Positions 8,523 to 17,607 of a stretch of DNA of 64,000 nucleotides are shown here, in pieces; the stretch's first letter is position 1, and each line of letters opens with the position of its first letter. The notes beneath the pieces are model-generated. The model was not told the origin of the DNA. It did not search any database and was given only the letters and a program-made list of their open reading frames with translations. The DNA comes from Betaproteobacteria bacterium. Its GTDB lineage: Bacteria > Pseudomonadota > Gammaproteobacteria > Burkholderiales > Ga0077523. The stretch covers positions 44,891-108,890 of the forward strand of contig WGLR01000013.1 of assembly GCA_016125475.1 (NCBI GenBank). The letters run 5' to 3'. The position numbers and the translations under genes are program-made.

Positions 8523-9305
8523 ATGAAATCCATTCTCGTCACCGGCGCCGCCGGCCTCGTCGGCAACGTGCTGCGCGCGCAGCTCCGTGGCCAGTACCGC
8601 CTCGTCCTGCTGGATCGCGAGCCGGTCTCCGACGTCGGGGAGGGCGAGCGTGCCGTGCAGTGCGACATCCGCGACACGCCGGCCGTGATCTCCGCGATGG
8701 ACGGCGTGGACGCCGTCGTGCATCTCGCGGGACAGCCGACCGAGGCCGACTGGGAGACGATTCGCGACGCCAACATCGAAGGGTGCTATCAGGTCGTCGA
8801 GGCGGCCCGCCGGGTCGGCGTGCGTCGTTTCGTGTTCGCGTCGACGAATCACGTGATCGGCTACTACCCTCGCAGCCAGACCATCGACGAGACGTGCATG
8901 CCGCGCCCCGACACGCGCTATGGCGTGTCCAAGGCGTTCGGCGAGGCACTGCTGCGTTACTACGCGGACAAGTTCGGCCTCACGGCGGTGTGTCTGCGCA
9001 TCGGGACGGTTCGGTCTCCGGACGCTCCCGCGGAGTACCGGCACCTGTCCACGTGGCTCAGCCACGGGGATCTCGGCCGGCTCGTGCACTGCGCGATCGA
9101 GGCGGACGTGCACTACGAGATCGTCTACGGCGTTTCCCGCAACACGCGGCGGTGGTGGGAGGACGCCAGCGCTGCCCGAATCGGCTATGCGCCGGTGGAC
9201 GACGCCGAGACCTGGGCGGGCGAGTTCCCGGACGACGACCTCCGGGACGATCCCGTCGCCTCACGTTTCCAGGGCGGCGTCTTCTGCAGCTGGGATCGCG
9301 ACTGA
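8523..9305 (+). CDS. NAD(P)-dependent epimerase/dehydratase-family protein, uronate-dehydrogenase-like
   Basis: This 260-residue extended SDR has the nucleotide-binding GAAGLVG (8-14), the acidic LLD-R end of beta2, a catalytic Y133-GVS-K137 and an active-site STNHVIGYY segment. The NHVIGYYPR and RPDTRYGVSKAFGE strings closely resemble bacterial uronate dehydrogenases (Udh), which oxidise glucuronate or galacturonate to the aldaro-lactone with NAD+. The length also fits Udh. No aldarate genes are adjacent, so the substrate is an inference from sequence resemblance. Confidence 0.75.
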   Translation: MKSILVTGAAGLVGNVLRAQLRGQYRLVLLDREPVSDVGEGERAVQCDIRDTPAVISAMDGVDAVVHLAGQPTEADWETIRDANIEGCYQVVEAARRVGVRRFVFASTNHVIGYYPRSQTIDETCMPRPDTRYGVSKAFGEALLRYYADKFGLTAVCLRIGTVRSPDAPAEYRHLSTWLSHGDLGRLVHCAIEADVHYEIVYGVSRNTRRWWEDASAARIGYAPVDDAETWAGEFPDDDLRDDPVASRFQGGVFCSWDRD

Positions 9306-9349
9306 ATCTCCGGCCCTGTGGGACCCCGGGCCGGTACCGGGGCCTCGCG

Positions 9350-10237
9350 TCACCGCGCGAGCCACTCGAGCAACGACGCCCAGTGCTCGTACAGGATGAA
9401 GTGTCCCTCCCCCTCGAAGTAACGGACTTCCGCATGGCGGATCCCGGTCGCAATCGCGCGCGTCGCCACGGGCGGAATGAGCCTATCGTCCAGGCCGTGC
9501 CACAACAGGACGGGTGACCGGATCTGTCGCAGGTTCAACTGCCAGGGTCGCGTTTCGAGACGGAGGTCGCGCACGAGCGCGGCAGGCCCCTGGCGGAGGC
9601 TTTCCAGCATGTCGCGCGCGAGCATCGCGCGCATCGCAGGGCGTGCGAGGACGGCACGGTCCAAGGGCGAGAGGCCGCGCGCCATGAAATCGATCAGCCG
9701 TTCGGGCCGCGCGCGCACCACTGGCAGGAACGCGTTCATGCCGGCCAGGAGCAGCGCGGGGCAGGCTCGTGCCGTCGCGAACACGAAGCGCGTGAACGCG
9801 TCCGGTTTGCCGGCGCGCATCGCTTCACGCGGCCCCACGCTGCTGACGACGGCGGCGCGGCGGATGCGTGTGCCGAGTTCACACGCGCAGGCGAGCGCGA
9901 ACGGACCGCCTCCGGAGACGCCCACGACGGAGAACGTCGCGATGTCGAACTGATCCGCGACTTCCGCGACGTCCCGGGCCCACGTGGCGAGCGTGCGCGC
10001 GGGCGCCGGCGTGGATCGTCCGAATCCCGGGCGGTCGAGGTGGAGCATCCGCAGGTGCCGCGCGTTCGCGAGCCCCGGGTCGGGGTGCTGCTGGAGTCTC
10101 GAACCCGGGAGACCGTGGAACAGGAACACCGGCGCTCCCGCGAGGTCGCCCGTCTGGTCACACGCGATCCGTCTGCCGTCGCGCAGCTCCAGGATCCGGG
10201 TCACCGGTGACCCGGTAGTCACGGCATCGCGGGACAC
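9350..10237 (-). CDS. alpha/beta hydrolase
   Basis: This 295-residue alpha/beta-hydrolase fold protein has an oxyanion-loop FHGLPGSR (about 40-47), the nucleophile elbow GVSGGG with S108, an acidic residue in HGLDDRLIP (D250 or D251) and a catalytic H279 in GEGHFILYEH. It starts at a GTG codon. It follows the acyl-CoA ligase with a 36-bp gap on the same strand, so the two may be co-expressed. The substrate is unknown. Confidence 0.85.
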   Translation of the reverse strand: MSRDAVTTGSPVTRILELRDGRRIACDQTGDLAGAPVFLFHGLPGSRLQQHPDPGLANARHLRMLHLDRPGFGRSTPAPARTLATWARDVAEVADQFDIATFSVVGVSGGGPFALACACELGTRIRRAAVVSSVGPREAMRAGKPDAFTRFVFATARACPALLLAGMNAFLPVVRARPERLIDFMARGLSPLDRAVLARPAMRAMLARDMLESLRQGPAALVRDLRLETRPWQLNLRQIRSPVLLWHGLDDRLIPPVATRAIATGIRHAEVRYFEGEGHFILYEHWASLLEWLAR

Positions 10238-10273
10238 GCCCCGGTTCGATTCCGGCGGACCCCCGCGTCGGCC

Positions 10274-11854
10274 TCACGCGGCATCGGCGCTGTCCGCACG
10301 GGACCGTTCACGCTCGACGAGCTCACGGCGCAGGATCTTGCCGGAGGGCGATTTCGGGATCGATTCGACCACCTCGATCAGCCGGATCTTCTTGTAAGGC
10401 GCCACGTGTCCCGCGACGAAGTCGAGGATCGCGGACGGCTCGACCGGCGACTTGAGCACGACGAAGGCCTTGGGCACTTCGCCGGTTTCCTCGTCGGGGC
10501 TGGGAATCACGGCGGCGTCGGCGATCGCGGGATGCCGCAGCAGCACCGCCTCGAGCTCCGCGGGCGCCACCTGGTAGCCGTTGTGCTTGATGAGCTCCTT
10601 CACGCGGTCGACGATGTAGAAGTTCCCGTCCTCGTCCACGCGCGCGACGTCCCCCGTGCGGAGCCAGCCGTCTGGCAGCAGCATTTCGCGCGTCGCGTCC
10701 GGGCGCTTGAAATACCCCTTCATCACGTTCGGACCGCGCATCCAGAGCTCGCCGCGTTCGTTCACGCCGACGTCCCCGCCGGTCGCGGGGTCCACGAGGC
10801 GGGCCTCCATGTTGGGCCAGCACTGCCCGACCGAACCGGTCCGGACGGAATCGGTGCCCTCGCGGTTGGTGATCGAGGCGCCCGCGAACTCGGTCATTCC
10901 GTAGCCCTGCATCACGCTGCAGCCAAGGCGCTCCGAACAGGCACGTTCCACCTCGGCGCCGAGCGGGGCCGCCCCGCAGCCGATCTGGCGCAGGCTGGAC
11001 AGGTCGTAGTCGTCCACGGCCGGATGCTTCGCGAGACCGAGCACGATGGGCGGCACGAGGGGCGCGTTGTTCACCCGGTACTTCTGCACGCACTCGAGGA
11101 ACTGCACGAAGTCGAATCGCGGCATCGAGACGAGCGTGGCGCCATTGCGCAGGCCGTGCAGCAGGATGAGCACCATGCCGTAGATGTGATAGAACGGCAG
11201 CACCGCGATCGCGACATCCTCCTCGCTGCGCGCGAGCACGGCGTTCGCCTGGCACAGCTGGGCAACGAGGTTGCCGTGCGTCAGCATCACGCCCTTGGGA
11301 AGACCGCTCGTGCCGCTCGAGTAGGGAAGTGCGGCGAGGTCCTCGCGCGGGCGGAAGGCGATCGCGGGCGCGGGGCCGGCCTCGGCCAGCAATGTGTCGA
11401 ACGACGTCGTTCCCGTCGCGTCGCCGATCGTGAAGATCTCGCGCACCGACGTTCCGCGCGCGGCTTCCACGCAGCGCTCCGCGAGGGCGGGCACGGTGAG
11501 TAGGAAACCCGCTCCGGTCTCCTCGAGCTGGTGCGCGATCTCCTCGACCGTGTAGAGGGGGTTCATCGTCGTGACCGTACCCCCGGCCCGTGTGACGCCC
11601 AGGAACGCCGTCGCGTATTCGGGGACGTTCGGGCTGCACACCGCGAAGACGTCGCCCTTGCGCAGGCCCCGGGTGGTGAGCGCACCGGCCAGCCGCGTGA
11701 CGTCGTCGCGCAGGCGCGCGTAGGTGAGCGTGCGGCCCGACGGGGCGTCGACGATCGCGGGGCGCTCCCCGAACGCGTCGAAGCGTGCGAGCACCAGCTC
11801 GTGCAGCGGGATGTCCGGAATGGTCACGTCGGCGAACGGGCTGCGGTGAAGCAT
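10274..11854 (-). CDS. AMP-forming acyl-CoA synthetase (4-coumarate:CoA ligase-like)
   Basis: This 526-residue ANL-superfamily adenylating enzyme has the P-loop-like YSSGTSGLPKG (178-188), the GYGMTE motif (about 320), the hinge region RTGDVARVDEDG, and the C-terminal PSGKILRRE with the catalytic Lys. The KHNGYQVAPAELE segment is typical of 4-coumarate-CoA ligases and related medium-chain or aryl acid ligases. It activates a carboxylic acid to acyl-AMP and then to the CoA thioester. It follows the Nudix gene by 43 bp and precedes a hydrolase. A strong GGGAGGAG Shine-Dalgarno supports the start. The acid specificity is not predictable. Confidence 0.88.
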   Translation of the reverse strand: MLHRSPFADVTIPDIPLHELVLARFDAFGERPAIVDAPSGRTLTYARLRDDVTRLAGALTTRGLRKGDVFAVCSPNVPEYATAFLGVTRAGGTVTTMNPLYTVEEIAHQLEETGAGFLLTVPALAERCVEAARGTSVREIFTIGDATGTTSFDTLLAEAGPAPAIAFRPREDLAALPYSSGTSGLPKGVMLTHGNLVAQLCQANAVLARSEEDVAIAVLPFYHIYGMVLILLHGLRNGATLVSMPRFDFVQFLECVQKYRVNNAPLVPPIVLGLAKHPAVDDYDLSSLRQIGCGAAPLGAEVERACSERLGCSVMQGYGMTEFAGASITNREGTDSVRTGSVGQCWPNMEARLVDPATGGDVGVNERGELWMRGPNVMKGYFKRPDATREMLLPDGWLRTGDVARVDEDGNFYIVDRVKELIKHNGYQVAPAELEAVLLRHPAIADAAVIPSPDEETGEVPKAFVVLKSPVEPSAILDFVAGHVAPYKKIRLIEVVESIPKSPSGKILRRELVERERSRADSADAA

Positions 11855-11897
11855 CTTCTCCTCCCTTTCCTGGTCGCCGGTCGGGGCGCCGGCGCTG

Positions 11898-12506
11898 TCA
11901 GTCGTGTTCGACGTGCGAGGTGGCGCGCCCCATCGGTTCTATCGTGCCCATGTGGAACCGGTAGAGCCCCCGCGCGCGGTCCGCGAAGTAGTGGTGCAGC
12001 GTGTTCCTCACCGTCATGAACGCGAGCTCGTCCCAGGGGATCTCCGCTTCGGTCACGAGCCGGGTCTCGAGGGTTTCGGTGCCCGGCGAGAAGTCCAGGT
12101 CCACGAGGCGCGCGCGGAACAGCATGTAGACCTGGTTGATGTGGGGGATGTTGTAGACGGCGTAGAGCCCCGAGATGTCGACGCGCGCGTTGGCTTCCTC
12201 GAGCGTTTCGCGCGCGGCACCCTGCGCGGTGGTTTCGCCGTTCTCCATGAAGCCGGCGGGCACGGTCCAGTAACCGAGACGCGGTTCGATCGCGCGCTTG
12301 CACAGCAGGATGCGGTCTTCCCACTCCGCGATGCAGCCCACGACGAGTTTCGGGTTCTCGTAGTGGATGGTCCCGCACGAGTCGCACACCCAGCGGGGCA
12401 GATTGTCGCCGTCGGGAATCCGTCTCGACACGGTGGCGCCGCATTGGCTGCAGAAATTCATGGTTCCGGACAGGTCTCGCGTTCCGTTCGAAGTGCTGCC
12501 TGGCAT
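11898..12506 (-). CDS. zinc-ribbon Nudix hydrolase (NudC-like)
   Basis: This protein of up to 202 residues has an N-terminal four-Cys zinc ribbon (CSQCG and CDSCG, separated by about 20 residues) and a Nudix box, [20 protein letters not shown]. The layout is like the C-terminal half of NADH pyrophosphatase NudC and related COG1051 proteins, which hydrolyse nucleoside diphosphates linked to another moiety. The NudC-specific N-terminal domain is absent. An alternative start 15 codons downstream (MNFCSQCG) fits the zinc ribbon tightly, and neither start has a strong ribosome site. It is the first gene of a leftward run with the ligase and hydrolase. Confidence 0.85.
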   Translation of the reverse strand: MPGSTSNGTRDLSGTMNFCSQCGATVSRRIPDGDNLPRWVCDSCGTIHYENPKLVVGCIAEWEDRILLCKRAIEPRLGYWTVPAGFMENGETTAQGAARETLEEANARVDISGLYAVYNIPHINQVYMLFRARLVDLDFSPGTETLETRLVTEAEIPWDELAFMTVRNTLHHYFADRARGLYRFHMGTIEPMGRATSHVEHD

Positions 12507-12652
12507 GGCCGCGGGTCCCGGTTCGTGCGCGGGACCATGGCCGGCTCATTCAGGATTATCTCCGAAAGACTCGCCCGCGACATCGTCGCGCGAGCGGGCC
12601 CGGCTGGCAGCGCAACACGGGCACCGCCCCCGGCAGTCGCAGCGGGAAGGCT

Positions 12653-12658
12653 TAGAAT
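12653..12658 (+). promoter_or_regulatory. candidate -10 element (TAGAAT) for the moxR-VWA pair
   Basis: TAGAAT lies 26 bases upstream of the AAA ATPase start within the divergent gap from the Nudix gene. The hexamer resembles the sigma-70 -10 consensus but no matching -35 is evident. Confidence 0.3.
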
Positions 12659-12684
12659 CGGCATCTCCCTGACGCCACGCTTCC

Positions 12685-13740
12685 ATGAGACCCGCACACG
12701 TCGCAGCCGTTCTCGCGCGCGAGTTCGAGACCGCTTCCGAAGGATTGCACACGCCCGTGATGCTGTGGGGGCCGCCGGGCGTCGGCAAGAGCGATATCGT
12801 CCGCGACCTGGCTGCCGCCGCCGGGGTCGGGCTCGTCGACCTGCGACTCTCGCAGCTGGAGCCCACGGATCTCCGCGGCATCCCGTTCCGCGAAGGTCGC
12901 GTGGTCGAGTGGTCGGTGCCGACGATGCTTCCCGAAGCAACCCGCCACGGCGAACGGGGCATCCTGTTCCTCGACGAGATCAATGCGGCCGCTCCCACCG
13001 TCGCGGCGGCGGCCTACCAGCTGATCCTCGATCGCCGGCTCGGCGACTACGCCGTGCCGCCTGCGTGGGTGATCTTCGCGGCCGGGAACCGTCAGGGCGA
13101 TCGTGGCGTGACCTACGCGATGCCCGCCCCGCTCGCGAACCGGTTCACGCACTACGAACTCGAGCCCGACATCGACGACTGGGTGGCGTGGGCCCATTCC
13201 GCCGGTGTCGACGCGCGGGTCATCGCGTTCCTGAGGTTTCGCCCGGAACGGCTGTTCGATTTCGATCCGTCGCGCACGCCGATCGCGTTCCCGTCCCCGC
13301 GGACGTGGGAATACGCTCACCGTGCCATTGCCAAGTTCGGCGAGCGGCCCGACCTGCTGCTCGAAGGCCTGCAGGCCTGCGTGGGGCAGGTTGCCGGCGC
13401 GGAACTGAAGGCGTTCATGGATCACATGGCGCGGCTTCCGGACGTCGACGCGATCCTTCGCGGCGAGGCGCAGCCGATGCCCGAGACCGTCGATCTCCAG
13501 TACGGCGTCGCGTCGGCGCTCGTGCGCCGCATCACGCGGGCGCTTCGGCCCCACGAACAGCGTGACGCGTGCGTGAGGGTGCTGGACTACGCGCGCCGGT
13601 TCCCGCAGCGCGAGATGGGGGTGATGCTGGTCGCGGACCTGCAACGCGCGATCGGCCGGCCGCTCATCGACGTGCCGCAGTTCGGTGAGTGGGCGGAGAG
13701 CCTCGGGGAACTCGTCGTGCCGGAACGGGGGAGGACGTGA
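12685..13740 (+). CDS. MoxR-family AAA+ ATPase
   Basis: This 351-residue single AAA+ module has Walker A GPPGVGKS (29-36), Walker B ILFLDEIN (93-100) and a sensor-like FAAGNRQGDRG segment. It resembles MoxR ATPases, which act as chaperones or metal-insertion factors for a partner with a VWA domain. The next gene encodes that partner type and overlaps its stop by four bases, so the two are almost certainly coupled. The client protein is not evident from the neighbours. Confidence 0.88.
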   Translation: MRPAHVAAVLAREFETASEGLHTPVMLWGPPGVGKSDIVRDLAAAAGVGLVDLRLSQLEPTDLRGIPFREGRVVEWSVPTMLPEATRHGERGILFLDEINAAAPTVAAAAYQLILDRRLGDYAVPPAWVIFAAGNRQGDRGVTYAMPAPLANRFTHYELEPDIDDWVAWAHSAGVDARVIAFLRFRPERLFDFDPSRTPIAFPSPRTWEYAHRAIAKFGERPDLLLEGLQACVGQVAGAELKAFMDHMARLPDVDAILRGEAQPMPETVDLQYGVASALVRRITRALRPHEQRDACVRVLDYARRFPQREMGVMLVADLQRAIGRPLIDVPQFGEWAESLGELVVPERGRT

Positions 13741-15056
13741 CCGCCTGTCCGGACGAGTCCGGCCGGCCGCAGGCGGAACAGCCCCGGGCGTGCCTGTTCG
13801 CCAGAATTGCTGCCGCACGCGCGCGCCTCGTGCTCGAACGCCCGTTCGTCGGCACGCTCGCGCTGCACCTCGAGCCCGCCGCGGCCGATCCGGCGTGGTG
13901 CGACACGGTGGCGACCGACGGGCGCCGATTCTGGTTCAACCCGTCCTTCGTCGCCGCACTTCCGGCCGACGCACTCGGCTTCTGGCTCGCGCACGTCACG
14001 ATGCACTGTGCGCTCGGCCACTTCACCCGGCGTGGCCACCGGCTCGTCCGGCGCTGGGACATCGCGTGCGATCACGCGGTCAATCTTCTGCTGCGCGCCG
14101 ACGGGTTCACGCTTCCGGCCGGCGCGCTCGCAGATCCGGCGTTCGACGGACTCCCGGCGGAGGCGATCTATCCGCTGATTCCCGAAGACACGGCCGATCG
14201 ACCGGGGGATCGCCATGCGGGCGGAGGTGGCGGGCTGTCGGGCTATCTCGGCGAGGCGTCCCGCCCACCGTCACGCGGCGAGGTCGTCGTGGGGGAACCG
14301 CGGCCCGGCACGCCGGACGACGGTGCCGGGCACGAAGCGGATCCGGACGCGTGGGACGATGCCGGCCACGAACGCAGGCGCTCGTCACCGACCGAACCAC
14401 GCGACACGCTGGTCGGGGCGGCGGCGGATCTGCGGGCGAACGAGGAAGCGTGGCGCGCGCGCCTGGCCGCGGCGGCGCAGGCAGCACGGGAGGCAGGGCG
14501 TCTCGGCCGCTCGTGGGACAGGGTGCTCGAATCGCTCATCGCACCTTCGCTGCCGTGGCGCGCGCTGCTCGCGCGATTCATCGCTTCCGCGGCACGCGAG
14601 GACTACACGTTCCAGCGTCCGCCGCGCCGGGACGCTGCAGCGATCCTGCCCCGGCTCGCGCGCGGCAGCATGCGGATCGTCGCGGCGCTCGACACGAGTG
14701 GTTCCATCACGCCCGCCGAACTCGGCGAGTTCGCAGCGGAACTCGACGCACTGAAGGCGCAGGTACGCGCGGAACTTACCATTCACGCGTGCGACGAGCG
14801 ACTCGACGATTCAGGGCCGTGGCACTTCGGGCCGTGGGACCCGGTGGTGCTGCCCGGCCATCTGTCCGGTGGCGGCGGGACCCGCTTCACGCCGCTGTTC
14901 GAATGGGTCGAGACCGAACACGTCGTGCCGGACGTGCTGGTCTATTTCACGGACGCGTTCGGCGAGTTTCCGCCCGAGCCGCCGCCCTATCCCGTCCTCT
15001 GGCTCGTCAAGGGCCGCGGCGAGGTGCCGTTCGGGGAACGCATCCAGCTCAACTGA
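13737..15056 (+). CDS. VWA-like protein with DUF2201 putative metallopeptidase-like N-terminus
   Basis: This 439-residue protein is the co-chaperone-like partner of the upstream MoxR ATPase. The N-terminal half matches DUF2201: it has the AH-VTM-H-CALGHFTR segment (H86, H90), where family members usually have HExxH. The glutamate is replaced by Val, so peptidase activity is doubtful. A flexible Gly/Pro/Asp-rich linker spans about residues 155-225. The C-terminal VWA-like domain has a MIDAS D319-TSGS motif. The GTG start overlaps the preceding stop (GTGA) and follows a GGGGGAGG ribosome site; an upstream ATG would overlap the ATPase by 52 bp. Confidence 0.82.
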   Translation: MTACPDESGRPQAEQPRACLFARIAAARARLVLERPFVGTLALHLEPAAADPAWCDTVATDGRRFWFNPSFVAALPADALGFWLAHVTMHCALGHFTRRGHRLVRRWDIACDHAVNLLLRADGFTLPAGALADPAFDGLPAEAIYPLIPEDTADRPGDRHAGGGGGLSGYLGEASRPPSRGEVVVGEPRPGTPDDGAGHEADPDAWDDAGHERRRSSPTEPRDTLVGAAADLRANEEAWRARLAAAAQAAREAGRLGRSWDRVLESLIAPSLPWRALLARFIASAAREDYTFQRPPRRDAAAILPRLARGSMRIVAALDTSGSITPAELGEFAAELDALKAQVRAELTIHACDERLDDSGPWHFGPWDPVVLPGHLSGGGGTRFTPLFEWVETEHVVPDVLVYFTDAFGEFPPEPPPYPVLWLVKGRGEVPFGERIQLN

Positions 15057-15197
15057 GCGCCGGCACACGCCGGGTCCGGCCGGGGGCCGACTGTCGTACC
15101 ATCGTCACGCGTCGGAAGTACCTGCCGGAATGCACTCACCGGCGGGCACGCGTCGCGAGCAACTTCGCGCCCCGCGCACGATGGGAGGAGGGGCATC

Positions 15198-15860
15198 ATG
15201 AAGCGTGCACTGCTGATCGTCCTTGCGCTGCTGTCGGGGGTCGCCTCGGGAGGCGAGACCGGGCATTTCGAAGGCCGTGTCGTCGTGGAGTGGCTGGACG
15301 ACGACCCCTTCGTGCCGATGATGCGGCTCGTGGAGGATTTCTCGTTCGTCGAGGTCGCGGGCCGCACGTGGCGCGTCCCGCGCGGGGCGCTGCTCGACGA
15401 GCGGGCGATGCCCCCGCTGTTCCGGGACCTCGTCGGATCGCCGTTGGAGGGCGGCTTCCGGAAGTCGGCGCTCGTGTACGGTTACGCGACGCAGACGATG
15501 CACGAACCCTGGCAGGACGCCCAGCGCATGTTCTTCGACGCGGCACTCGCCGAGGGCGTGGACGCCCCCGACGCGAAGGCCATGTACCTCGTGCTCCACG
15601 CACAGGGATCGCGCTGGGAGGTCGCCGGGTCACGCTGCTACGGCACCTGCCACGGCAGGACGCGGCCGCTCGTCTGGCGTCCCGTCGTGGACGAAGCGAA
15701 GCTCCGGGATCTCCTGCTCTGGGTGCGCGCCGGCAACCCCGGCCTCGGCGAGATCGAAGACCGGGCCCGGCCCGTGATCCTGGAGCGCGGGCCGCACATC
15801 TTTCCGCGCGCGCCGTGCTTCGACGATTCCGGCGGCCGACACGTCCGCGTCCACTGCTGA
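15198..15860 (+). CDS. exported DUF1353-like protein
   Basis: This 220-residue protein has a short Sec signal peptide (KRALLIVLALLSGVASG, cleavage near residue 18). The body matches the DUF1353 pattern: a DFSFVEVAGRTWRVPRGALLDE strand region, a MPPLFRDLVGSP segment, then a helical WQDAQRMFFDAALAEGV stretch. DUF1353 has no established function and also occurs in phage genomes. The C-terminus has several Cys residues (CYGTCHG and the final C), which may form disulfides in the periplasm. It stands alone. Confidence 0.6.
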   Translation: MKRALLIVLALLSGVASGGETGHFEGRVVVEWLDDDPFVPMMRLVEDFSFVEVAGRTWRVPRGALLDERAMPPLFRDLVGSPLEGGFRKSALVYGYATQTMHEPWQDAQRMFFDAALAEGVDAPDAKAMYLVLHAQGSRWEVAGSRCYGTCHGRTRPLVWRPVVDEAKLRDLLLWVRAGNPGLGEIEDRARPVILERGPHIFPRAPCFDDSGGRHVRVHC

Positions 15861-15886
15861 AGGCGACCCGCACCCCACCCGGGAAA

Positions 15887-16043
15887 GGGGTCAGGCCTGC
15901 GTTGTTGTATTGCGGGTGACTTCCGTCCGGGTCAGGCTTGCGTTCCTGTATTTTCGCGACGACCAGCCGCGGCGCGGCATGCGCCCGTGGGCGGGTCGCC
16001 TCGTCGACGGGCGTCCGAAAACGCAATTCCGCAAGCCTGACCC
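15887..16043. repeat. inverted-repeat remnant resembling a REP-transposase (TnpA_REP) element
   Basis: The 14-bp sequence GGGTCAGGCTTGCG at 15929-15942 recurs exactly inverted at 16030-16043. A third, slightly different direct copy starts at 15887 (GGGGTCAGGCCTGCG). On the minus strand, between the arms, a short frame reads MPRRGWSSRKYRN, reminiscent of the start of Y1 REP-associated transposases. The 202-bp gap contains no intact gene, so this looks like a decayed mobile repeat beside the ThDP enzyme gene. Confidence 0.5.
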
Positions 16044-16062
16044 CGATGTGGGTTTTTGCAGG

Positions 16063-17607
16063 TCAGTCGATGCGGAACTCGATGAGCATCGGACCGCGGC
16101 GGGCGCACGCGGACGCGAAGACATCCGCGAAGCCTTCGAGCGTGTCCACGTGCGTGGCTTCCACACCCATGCTCTGCGCGAGCTTCACCCAGTCGAGCGT
16201 GGGGCGCGCGAGATCGAACAGTTCGTTCGAGGCGTGTCCGGGCTGTGCCCCGACCGCGAGCAGTTCGCCGTGAAGGATCTTGTAGATGCGGTTCGCGAAC
16301 ACGACGTTGATCACGTCGAGTTTCTCGCGAGCCTGGGTCCAGAGTGCCTGGGGGCTGTACATGCCGGCGCCGTCGGCCTGCAGGCAGACGACCTTCCTGT
16401 CCGGTGCGGCGATCGCCGCACCCGTCGCGCACGGGAAGCCGTGGCCGATCGCGCCTCCCGTGATCTGCAGCCAGTCGTGGGGCGCCGCGCCGAAGGTGGG
16501 CGGGAAGAGGGCCCGACCGGACGTGACGCCGTCCTCCGCGACGATGCAGTGCTCGGGGAGGAGCGCGGCGATCGTGCTCGCGAACGCTTCCGGTGCGAAG
16601 GGTCCGCGAACGATCTCCGGTTTCACGGGTGCGTCGGGCATCGGCACTTCGGCGGGCGCGCCGAGCTCGTCGGCCAGCCATTCGAGCGCCGCCACGGCGT
16701 CCTGTTCCGGCCGCGCGAGCACGTGTACCGACGCGTCGGGCGGGTACAGCAGGCTGGGCTTGCCCGGGTAGGCGAAGAACGCCGTGGGCGGCTTCGCGCC
16801 CACGAGCACGACGTGTCGCGTGCCCTCGAGCACCTTGCGCGCGCTGTCGACCACGTAGGGGATCCTGTCCACGGCGGGGCGGCCCCGTCCGCGCGCCATG
16901 CGCGGGATCTGCGTGGGCGTGCGCAGCTGTGCGCCCGTCGCGTGGCGGATGCGGTGGGCCGCGCGCAGGCCGGCCTCGCCGAGGGCCTGGCCGGACAGCA
17001 CGATCAGCGTCTGCTCGCCGCTGCGCAGCACGCGCTCGACGTTCCGCAGCGTTTCGGGTGCGACGGCGTTGCGCGGCGGCACGCTCAGGGCTTCGGTCAC
17101 TCGCCCGCCGTCGCCCCAGGCGGTGTCCGCCGGCAGGATCAGCGTCGCGATCTGCCCGGGCGGGGTCATCGCGGCCTGCACGGCCGCGGCGCCGTCGTCG
17201 CCGATGCCGGTCGACGTCGTCCCGGTGCGGACCCAGTGCGAGACCGCCCGAGCGAGACCCTCGGTGTCCGCCGTGAGCGGGGCGTCGTAGGGCCGGTGAT
17301 ACGTCGCGTGGTCGCCCACGATGTTGACCATCGGAGAGTGGGCCCGTCGCGCGTTGTGCACGTTCGCGATGCCGTTCGCGAATCCCGGTCCGCAGTGCAG
17401 CAGGGTCGCGGCCGGCTTTCCCGCCATGCGCGCGTAACCGTCGGCGCACCCCGTCACGATGGTCTCGGCAAGGCCCAGGACGCACCGCATCCCCTCGACC
17501 CGGTCGAGGGCCGCGACGAAGTGCATCTCGGACGTGCCGGGATTTGCAAAACAGGTGTCGACCCCGCTCGCGAGCAACGTGCGGACGAGACTTTCGGCTC
17601 CGTTCAT
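16063..17607 (-). CDS. thiamine-diphosphate enzyme, acetolactate synthase large-subunit-like
   Basis: This 514-residue ThDP-dependent enzyme of the IlvB/benzoylformate decarboxylase type has the conserved glutamate E48 in GLAETIVTGCADGYARM. Its C-terminal cofactor motif reads Q-ADGAG-M...NVVFANR, a GDG-N30 variant with Ala in place of the first Gly. A central FAD/DHS-like domain lies between them. True biosynthetic acetolactate synthase has about 570 residues and an ilvN partner, which is absent. A decarboxylase or carboligase of a 2-oxo acid is more likely. Its ATG overlaps the sfsA stop (ATGA), placing it third in an overlapping operon. Confidence 0.8.
   Translation of the reverse strand: MNGAESLVRTLLASGVDTCFANPGTSEMHFVAALDRVEGMRCVLGLAETIVTGCADGYARMAGKPAATLLHCGPGFANGIANVHNARRAHSPMVNIVGDHATYHRPYDAPLTADTEGLARAVSHWVRTGTTSTGIGDDGAAAVQAAMTPPGQIATLILPADTAWGDGGRVTEALSVPPRNAVAPETLRNVERVLRSGEQTLIVLSGQALGEAGLRAAHRIRHATGAQLRTPTQIPRMARGRGRPAVDRIPYVVDSARKVLEGTRHVVLVGAKPPTAFFAYPGKPSLLYPPDASVHVLARPEQDAVAALEWLADELGAPAEVPMPDAPVKPEIVRGPFAPEAFASTIAALLPEHCIVAEDGVTSGRALFPPTFGAAPHDWLQITGGAIGHGFPCATGAAIAAPDRKVVCLQADGAGMYSPQALWTQAREKLDVINVVFANRIYKILHGELLAVGAQPGHASNELFDLARPTLDWVKLAQSMGVEATHVDTLEGFADVFASACARRGPMLIEFRID

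Noticed and set aside
10085..10115. tRNA-like T-arm string (CTCGAACCCGGGAGACC)
   Set aside because: It lies inside the alpha/beta hydrolase gene and no cloverleaf can be drawn around it.
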